Assembly (NCBI RefSeq): GCF_000934545.1
Contig: NZ_CP010554.1
Span: forward strand, 1,488,001-1,552,000
Direction: 5' to 3'
Source: Rugosibacter aromaticivorans
Lineage (GTDB): Bacteria; Pseudomonadota; Gammaproteobacteria; Burkholderiales; Rhodocyclaceae
DNA: 64,000 bases
The position numbers and the translations under genes are program-made. Below the pieces are notes generated by a model. It saw nothing but the letters and a program-made list of their open reading frames with translations. It made no database searches and was not told the DNA's origin. This document shows, in pieces, positions 58,791 through 64,000 of the stretch (position 1 is the first letter of the stretch; each line of letters opens with the position of its first letter).

Positions 58791-59851
58791 GAATTCATTG
58801 GACGCAGAGCACGTAAATAGTGGATGGCGAGTGATTCAAGAAATAATAACGGGTTAAGCGGGTGTCGTGCGCTGTGTCGAGAAGCGTTGATTTCACGCCA
58901 AGCGGCGAGTAGTGCCGCTGGGTTGAGCGCAGCAATATTTTTTGGTCGTGGCCAGCCGCGATGATAGCGAACTTCGCCGGTAGCTTGTTCCAGCGCTAAA
59001 TCAAATAGCCAACACTGAACGCCTTCCACCAGGTTTTCCATACGAAATGAGTTTTCGGCTTTCGCTTTAAGCAAGCCCTCCCAACGAGCGGCCAGAGTGA
59101 CAGGGTCGGCACTAGCGGACGCTAGGCTGTCGACCAGGGCGTCAATCGCAGCCAACTGCCCGTCATTTTTCCATTGCATAACGCGCAAAGGCGCGCCACC
59201 GGCGAGATCAAGGTAGCGCATCGCCTGATCATCCAGCCCTGCCTGCTGTAACCAGTGTGCCGTGGCTTGATCATCCGGACGAGAAAATGGTACTACGCGA
59301 CACCGGCTGCGCAAGGTAGGAAGCAATGTCTTCTTATTATTTGAAATTAATATAAAATAAACACTTGGAGGTGGCTCTTCAAGTATTTTAAGAAGTGAGT
59401 TAGCGGCTGGAATTGTCATCGCCTCTGCTTCGCTAACCAAAATAACACGACGGATGTTTCGATGGCTGCCAATAAACACAAAGTCTTCCAAGGTGCGAAT
59501 CTGATCAATACCAATACTGCTTGTCCCCTGCTTTTTGGTTTTTTCGCTGCTCTTTTCATTCTTCACTTCTTCTGTGTCTTTTTCATCGTCTGCTGTAACG
59601 AGCCGAAAATCCGGATGCGTACCTGCTTTCATCCAGCGACAAGCTGCACATTTACCACAGGCTTGGTTAGCCTGAGTGACAGATTCGCAAAGCAGCGTTG
59701 CGGCTAGCTTTTCAGCTAGGGCGCGTTTGCCTAGGCCACGCGGACCAGCGAACAGCAGCGCATGGGGTAGGTATTCGAATCCTTGCGCTAGCAGAGGTTT
59801 GATTAAATTAATATTTAAAATATTATCAATATCTTGCAATTGATTTCTCAA
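58787..59851 (-). CDS. holB: DNA polymerase III delta' subunit
   Basis: Clamp-loader subunit that helps place the sliding clamp. 354 residues with AAA fold: [19 protein letters not shown] near the N-terminus, zinc-module cysteines in [33 protein letters not shown] and sensor-1 region [20 protein letters not shown]. The Walker A is degenerate, as usual for delta'. It overlaps tmk upstream by 26 bases and tatD downstream by 4, so translation is coupled. Confidence 0.92.
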   Translation of the reverse strand: MRNQLQDIDNILNINLIKPLLAQGFEYLPHALLFAGPRGLGKRALAEKLAATLLCESVTQANQACGKCAACRWMKAGTHPDFRLVTADDEKDTEEVKNEKSSEKTKKQGTSSIGIDQIRTLEDFVFIGSHRNIRRVILVSEAEAMTIPAANSLLKILEEPPPSVYFILISNNKKTLLPTLRSRCRVVPFSRPDDQATAHWLQQAGLDDQAMRYLDLAGGAPLRVMQWKNDGQLAAIDALVDSLASASADPVTLAARWEGLLKAKAENSFRMENLVEGVQCWLFDLALEQATGEVRYHRGWPRPKNIAALNPAALLAAWREINASRHSARHPLNPLLFLESLAIHYLRALRPMNS

Positions 59852-60434
59852 GTAATTTATTTATTTCTTCAGTTGATTGTGTGGCGTCAATTAGCGTTAC
59901 ACGTTGAGGGTTTTCTGTGGCGATACGGTGATAAGCCGCGCGTACGCGTTCAAAAAAGGCGGTTTGTTCTTGCTCAAACCGATCACGCTGGTTGTTTATT
60001 TTCGCTAACCTTTCCTGAGCAGTGGCTACAGGAATATCGAAAATAAACGTGATATCCGGCTGCAGATGTCCTAGGGTCCAATCGCGCAACGCGGCAATTT
60101 TTTCCCAGGCGAGTCCACGCCCCCCACTTTGGTAAGCGAAAGAAGCATCTGCAAACCGATCACAAGCCACCCAGGCACCACGCGTTAACGCAGGTTCAAT
60201 AACTTGCGCAATATGTTCGCGACGGGCGGCAAACATCAATAAGGCCTCGGTTTCGATGTGCATGGGTTCAGCCAGAAGCAAGCCGCGTAATTGTTCACCC
60301 AAGGGTGTGCCACCTGGCTCGCGAGTGGCAACAACCTCATGGCCTAGTGAGCGCAAATGCGCTGCCAGCCACGCATGCTGGGTGCTTTTACCTGCGCCAT
60401 CGATTCCTTCAAAGGTAATAAATCGCCCACGCAT
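59826..60434 (-). CDS. tmk: Thymidylate kinase
   Basis: Phosphorylates dTMP to dTDP. 202 residues with P-loop [16 protein letters not shown] at the N-terminus, DR-type motif [18 protein letters not shown] and the lid region [19 protein letters not shown]. Part of mltG-tmk-holB-tatD; the ATG is 4 bases after the mltG stop. Confidence 0.96.
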   Translation of the reverse strand: MRGRFITFEGIDGAGKSTQHAWLAAHLRSLGHEVVATREPGGTPLGEQLRGLLLAEPMHIETEALLMFAARREHIAQVIEPALTRGAWVACDRFADASFAYQSGGRGLAWEKIAALRDWTLGHLQPDITFIFDIPVATAQERLAKINNQRDRFEQEQTAFFERVRAAYHRIATENPQRVTLIDATQSTEEINKLLEKSIARY

Positions 60435-60437
60435 GCT

Positions 60438-61418
60438 TTACTTTTGTCCTCTCTGGTACTTTGCTACAGCACGATTGTGCGCTTCCAGGGTGCGTGAAAA
60501 CACGCTGTGACCATCCCCTTTGGCCACGAAATAGACTTTATCACTTACCGGCGGATGTGCAGTGGCATTTAATGTAGCAAATCCTGGTGTGGTAATGGGC
60601 GTGGGTGGCAAACCGCGGCGGGTATAGGTGTTCCAGGGGGTATCGGTTTGCAGGTCGATACGGCGTAAGTTGCCATCAAAGTGCTCGCCTAATCCATAAA
60701 TGACAGCAGGGTCGGTTTGCAGCGGCATGCCCATACGCAAACGATTCATGAAAACAGCCGCGATTTGTGGTCTATCGCTGGCTTGCCCGGTTTCCTTCTC
60801 AACCAGCGAAGCCAGGGTTAAGAGCTCATAAGGTGTTTTTAGCGGTATTTTCTGGTCGCGAGTTTCCCAAGCGATAGCCAATTGGCGTTGCATGGCATGG
60901 TAAGCGCGAGCCAGAAGATGCAAATCGCTGCTGCCTTTGTCAAACAAGTAGGTATCCGGGAAAAAGAGGCCCTCAGGGCTTGCTTCGGTTGCGCCAAGGT
61001 GGGCAAGCAGCGCAGCATCAGACAATGCCACTGAGTCATGCGCCAGATCAGGTGTTGCATTCAAAGTGGCACGAAACGCCTTGAACGTGAGCCCTTCCAC
61101 GAGTACCAACTGCCCTTGGCTGACATCACCACGGGTAAGCTTATCGAGGAGTTGTCGTGCGGTTATTTGCCCGGCAACTTCATAGCTGCCAGCTTTAATT
61201 TGTGCTGCGCGCCCCAGGAGTCTGCCCAATAATTCAAACTGCCAGGCGGGTAAATCAATGCCGGAGGATTCAACCACCTGGGCTGCGCGCCGCAAACTGG
61301 CACCCGGGGGAATAGAAAAAGCCACGGAATCAGCGGAATGAGGTAAGGGACGCAGTGCGATCCAGGCAATTCCCGCTGTGAGCAAAGCGAATATCAGCAG
61401 CAGTTTGAGAACACGCAT
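60438..61418 (-). CDS. mltG: Endolytic murein transglycosylase
   Basis: Inner-membrane lytic enzyme that cuts nascent glycan strands and sets their length. 326 residues: N-terminal membrane anchor (LLLIFALLTAGIAWIALRP), a LysM-like region, then the YceG catalytic core with ASLVEKETGQASDRPQIAAV carrying the essential Glu, and LQTDPAVIYGLG. ATG 61418 was chosen because it puts the membrane helix at the start; the frame is open 20 codons upstream. Confidence 0.94.
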   Translation of the reverse strand: MRVLKLLLIFALLTAGIAWIALRPLPHSADSVAFSIPPGASLRRAAQVVESSGIDLPAWQFELLGRLLGRAAQIKAGSYEVAGQITARQLLDKLTRGDVSQGQLVLVEGLTFKAFRATLNATPDLAHDSVALSDAALLAHLGATEASPEGLFFPDTYLFDKGSSDLHLLARAYHAMQRQLAIAWETRDQKIPLKTPYELLTLASLVEKETGQASDRPQIAAVFMNRLRMGMPLQTDPAVIYGLGEHFDGNLRRIDLQTDTPWNTYTRRGLPPTPITTPGFATLNATAHPPVSDKVYFVAKGDGHSVFSRTLEAHNRAVAKYQRGQK

Positions 61419-61499
61419 GAAGGTTGAAATAACAAACCGGAAAATTTTCGGCTGGAGCGCGATAATACACCCTCTCATACCTCACATGGATGACTCCCG

Positions 61500-62558
61500 A
61501 TGAATCAGGAATGGACTACTTTCCTTGCCAGTCAAGGCTTGGCGGCCAATAGTGCCGAACACTTCGGCCAACTTGACGCAGAGCTGCAAGCTGCGCGTGA
61601 CAGCGTCGCAGTTACCCCGCTGGCAGATCTTGGCCTGATCCGCGTCAGCGGCGAAGATGCGGCCAGCTTTCTGCACAACCTGATGACCAACGATATTCTG
61701 GGCATCGATGCCACCAGCGCCCGCACGGCGGGTTTTTGTACCCCCAAAGGACGGCTGCTGGCGATTTTTCTGATCTGGCGCGAAGGCAATGATTACTTGC
61801 TGATGCTACCACGCGAGATTCTGCCGCCGCTGCTCAAAAAACTCTCGATGTTCATCCTGCGCGCCAAGGTAAAGCTTACCGATGCCACAAATGAGCGCGC
61901 CTTGATCGGCATTTCCGTCCTATCCGTCCTATCCACCGTCTTACCAGCACCCTCCGCAGGAAGTACCCTTGAGGTGCCGACTTTTATCAATCCCGCCCTG
62001 CCCCGCCTGGGTCTTGCCGCAACTGACGGCGGGCAGCTGATTCGTCTCGACAATACACGCTGGCTGCTGGCGCTTGACCCTGCCGCCGCCATCCGGCGGT
62101 GGCCGCAAATTACGGCCACCGCCAAAGTCACCGGACTTGCCGCCTGGCATTGGCTGGAAATTGCCGCCGGGCAACCGCGCGTCACTGCCGCCACGCAAGA
62201 AGCCTTCGTGCCGCAAATGCTCAACATGGAACTCCCCGCCGTGGCTGGTGTGAGCTTTACCAAAGGCTGCTATCCGGGACAGGAAATTGTCGCCCGTACG
62301 CACTATCTGGGTAAAGTCAAACGCCGTACCTACCGCGCGCGGCTGGCGAGCCTGGCCGCCCCCGGCACGCACGTCTATGCCCCAGAAACGGGCGACCAGC
62401 AATGCGGCGCGCTGGTCAGTATCGCGCCATCGCCGGAGGACGGATTCGAGTGTCTGGTCAGTGTACAAAGCAGCGCTGTCGCCGCTGGCGAAGTACATCT
62501 TGGTGCACCAGATGGCGAACGGCTGACTTTCCTGCCACTGCCCTACACACTTGATTGA
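61500..62558 (+). CDS. ygfZ: Folate-binding YgfZ/CAF17 family protein with repeat-encoded insert
   Basis: Tetrahydrofolate-dependent helper in assembly of some Fe-S enzymes. 352 residues; family signature KGCYPGQEIVARTHYLGKVK is near residue 260. Residues 145-162 (VLPAPSAGSTLEVPTF) are encoded by an inverted-sense long repeat, inserted in frame between the two folate-binding halves. Divergent from mltG, with the next gene starting eight bases after its stop. Confidence 0.93.
   Translation: MNQEWTTFLASQGLAANSAEHFGQLDAELQAARDSVAVTPLADLGLIRVSGEDAASFLHNLMTNDILGIDATSARTAGFCTPKGRLLAIFLIWREGNDYLLMLPREILPPLLKKLSMFILRAKVKLTDATNERALIGISVLSVLSTVLPAPSAGSTLEVPTFINPALPRLGLAATDGGQLIRLDNTRWLLALDPAAAIRRWPQITATAKVTGLAAWHWLEIAAGQPRVTAATQEAFVPQMLNMELPAVAGVSFTKGCYPGQEIVARTHYLGKVKRRTYRARLASLAAPGTHVYAPETGDQQCGALVSIAPSPEDGFECLVSVQSSAVAAGEVHLGAPDGERLTFLPLPYTLD
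61935..61986 (-). repeat. Long-form repeat copy 15, inside ygfZ
   Basis: On the minus strand the same order as copy 3: core start AAAAGTCGGCACC, extra block CTCAAGGGTACTTCCTGCGG, then GTGCTGGTAAGACGGTGG. The gene reads it antisense in frame. Confidence 0.85.
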
Positions 62559-62565
62559 ATAATTG

Positions 62566-63348
62566 ATGTGCCTGATTCTCCTCGCCTGGCAGGCTCATCC
62601 CAACTATCCGTTGGTCGTTGCCGCCAATCGCGACGAGTTTTTCGCTCGCCCCACCGCCACCGCAGCTTTCTGGCCACAAGCCCAGCAGGTGCTGGCCGGA
62701 CGCGACTTGCAAGCGGGCGGCACCTGGCTCGGCGTTACGCGTACCGGCCGTTTCGCGGCGTTGACCAACTACCGCGACCCGGCACAAAACCGCCAGCTAC
62801 CCTCACGCGGGGCGCTGGTGGCGGATTTTCTGACGGGAAGCGAAACACCGGAAGCCTATCTGGCCCGCATCGCCGCCAGCGGCGTCGCCTATAACGGCTA
62901 CAACCTGCTGCTCGGCGATGGTAAGCGCCTGTGGTGGGCGTCGAATGTCAGTGGCGAACGGCGGCCGCTTGCCCCCGGCATCTATGGCGTCTCGAACGAT
63001 TTGCTCGATACACCCCGGCCAAAAGTCGGCGCTGGCAAGACGGCGCTGACACAAGCCATCGACCATTTGCCGGACGATCGCCCGCTGTTCAACCTGTTGC
63101 AGAACGACGCCATCCACCCCGATGAACATCTGCCTGCCACCGGCGTTCCGCAGGACTGGGAACGCCTGCTTTCCGCCGCCTTCGTCAAGTCGCCCAGTTA
63201 CGGCACGCGCAGTTCCACGGTACTCTACCAGCGATGCGATGGATGGATAACCTTCGATGAGCAAATCTGGCTGGCAGGTGCGCAGCGTGGCGCACGGGTG
63301 CGGTATCGTTTGGTTGTTGCAGAGGTCGCCTCAGAAACCGAAAAATAA
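62566..63348 (+). CDS. NRDE/TANGO2-family protein
   Basis: A 260-residue protein of the Ntn-hydrolase-like NRDE family. It begins MCLILLAWQAHPNY, where the N-terminal Cys2 is the expected nucleophile after Met removal, followed by AANRDEFFARPTA and AGRDLQAGGTWLGVTRTGRF. ATG 62566 is required to place Cys at position 2; an earlier TTG is rejected. Residues 152-159 (KVGAGKTA) resemble a P-loop but come from a repeat copy. Co-oriented with ygfZ, 7 bases away. Confidence 0.88.
   Translation: MCLILLAWQAHPNYPLVVAANRDEFFARPTATAAFWPQAQQVLAGRDLQAGGTWLGVTRTGRFAALTNYRDPAQNRQLPSRGALVADFLTGSETPEAYLARIAASGVAYNGYNLLLGDGKRLWWASNVSGERRPLAPGIYGVSNDLLDTPRPKVGAGKTALTQAIDHLPDDRPLFNLLQNDAIHPDEHLPATGVPQDWERLLSAAFVKSPSYGTRSSTVLYQRCDGWITFDEQIWLAGAQRGARVRYRLVVAEVASETEK
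63021..63044 (+). repeat. Short repeat copy 16, inside the NRDE gene
   Basis: AAAAGTCGGCGCTGGCAAGA then CGG, two bases from the core, read in frame as KVGAGKTA. Confidence 0.85.
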
Positions 63349-63363
63349 AGCAAGACCGGTTTG

Positions 63364-63577
63364 CTATCCGCAGCACCCGCGCTGCTGCTGAATCGGCGGA
63401 CACTTCACCGAGCCGAATGAACAGAACACGCAGCAGTCGCCAGGATTGGGGCGCAGCAGCGTCTTACATTGATTGCACTCGTAGAAAAACTGGCAGGCGT
63501 CCGTGGGCCATGGATTCCTGTTTGGCGAAACTGCACTGCGGGCAGGTCAGCACGGATTCAAGAGGGATTGTAGTCAT
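63364..63577 (-). pseudogene. GDCCVxC-type small cysteine protein gene with a frameshift
   Basis: ATG 63577 begins MTTIPLESVLTCPQCSF and continues through AKQESM, after which one extra base shifts the frame. In the other frame the family continues as TDACQFFYECNQCKTLLRP and NPGDCCVFCSFGSVKCPPI, ending in QQQRGCCG at 63364. The zinc-binding cysteine pairs and the GDCC motif are otherwise intact. One base near 63510 restores the full 70-residue protein, so a sequencing error is possible. Confidence 0.75.
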
Positions 63578-63584
63578 TGCGGTG

Positions 63585-64000
63585 TCACTGCTGCACGGCA
63601 CCAACAGTGTCTCGATACGCATGCCAAGTAGCGTGCCCCAGCAAAGGAATAATCACTATCATGCCCCATAGTTGGGTCGCAAATCCAATGGCAGTTAGCG
63701 TAACAAGTAAGGCAGCCCACAAAAGCATCGCTGGCACATTGGCCATAACGACCTTGATACTGGTGCCCATAGCGGTCATTAACCCTGTGGAACGATCCAT
63801 TATCATGGGAACAGAAACTGCGGTGAGCATAAAAACACCGGCGGCGATGACCCCGCCCGTAATGCCATAGGTCAACAAAAAGGTAGTACCCCCGGAGGTG
63901 ATCCAGCTAGTTTGATAGATGGCACCGCTTATGGCGGGGAGTTCGCCATGGAAATAATTTTTAAAAATCAGGGCAGATAATCCAATCCAAACAAAAACAA
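63585..64000 (-). CDS. DUF2189-family membrane protein, 5' end outside window
   Basis: The C-terminal 138 codons of a hydrophobic protein running in from the right edge; stop at 63585. Four or more membrane segments are visible. Recognisable family stretches are VSVPMIMDRSTGLMTAMGTS, VVMANVPAMLLWAALLV and the end IIPLLGHATWHAYRD. The family is named only as DUF2189, sometimes annotated as cytochrome c oxidase related; function unknown. It is immediately upstream of the GDCC-type gene on the same strand. Confidence 0.8.
   Translation of the reverse strand, partial: VFVWIGLSALIFKNYFHGELPAISGAIYQTSWITSGGTTFLLTYGITGGVIAAGVFMLTAVSVPMIMDRSTGLMTAMGTSIKVVMANVPAMLLWAALLVTLTAIGFATQLWGMIVIIPLLGHATWHAYRDTVGAVQQ

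Noticed and set aside
63021..63044. GAGKTA in the NRDE protein as a P-loop
   Set aside because: The residues are encoded by the interspersed repeat and are not in an ATPase fold context.

Overview
The window looks like a chromosomal segment of a betaproteobacterium, possibly of the Nitrosomonadales type. This is inferred from gene order (pyrG-kdsA-eno-ftsB; prfB-lysS-mnmC; mltG-tmk-holB-tatD), a CAC-anticodon tRNA-Val and family features; no species can be named. Most of it is housekeeping DNA. Interleaved are a glycan/lipid operon, an aromatic or alkane catabolic block, an island with a porin and a Mg2+ ATPase, and an unusual number of broken genes.

Layout. 1-4.6 kb: 5' part of a cyclopropane-fatty-acid synthase gene, a RibD-C reductase, a decayed hflX and a frameshifted protein kinase. 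4.7-11.5 kb: glpD, then a four-gene envelope operon (GT9, GtrA-GT39 fusion, flippase-like protein, PAP2 phosphatase). 11.5-24 kb: clpB behind a sigma32-type promoter, a broken outer-membrane protein gene, tag, lysC, a flavodoxin-like gene, tRNA-Val, gltX, a glycine-zipper protein, mnmC and lysS. 24-31.6 kb: prfB with its programmed frameshift, a secreted hexapeptide-repeat protein with a beta-barrel partner, a transposase remnant, then pyrG-kdsA-eno-ftsB. 31.5-35.2 kb: gamma-carbonic anhydrase, DEAD-box helicase, RlmI-like methyltransferase. 35.4-42.6 kb: two tandem GMC oxidoreductases, adhC, an MDR reductase, a probable halohydrin dehalogenase and a broken GFA-family gene. 42.8-49.3 kb: ettA, then Rieske ferredoxin, Rieske oxygenase, ring-cleavage-product hydrolase, extradiol dioxygenase and an AlkB/XylM-like hydroxylase. 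49.4-52.3 kb: trhP, tadA and a YkuD-GNAT fusion. 52.5-57.1 kb: mgtA and an OprB-like porin behind a long structured leader, plus a repressor remnant. 57.4-64 kb: ankyrin protein, tatD, holB, tmk, mltG, ygfZ, an NRDE protein, a frameshifted GDCC-type gene and the end of a DUF2189 gene.

The most striking signal is a repeat family with core AAAGTCGGCGCTGGTGAGACGG, present in at least 16 copies. A long form carries two facing CCCCAAGG/CTTGGGG half-sites able to fold into a hairpin, which resembles a REP/BIME unit. Nine copies lie inside reading frames (clpB, mnmC, pyrG, ftsB, trhP, ygfZ, the YkuD-GNAT gene, the NRDE gene and the glycine-zipper gene). All are in frame, in linkers, loops or tails, and are read in either direction. 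A remnant of a REP-associated tyrosine transposase (RAYT) lies at about 26.8-27.1 kb, so a RAYT-mobilised family is plausible.

Second-tier signals are the halohydrin-dehalogenase motif set in a short-chain dehydrogenase-like protein, the envelope glycan operon, the catabolic block, the VERPEK-repeat protein, and the leader upstream of the porin and mgtA. Seven loci are broken, several by single-base lesions, so either recent genome decay or assembly error must be considered.
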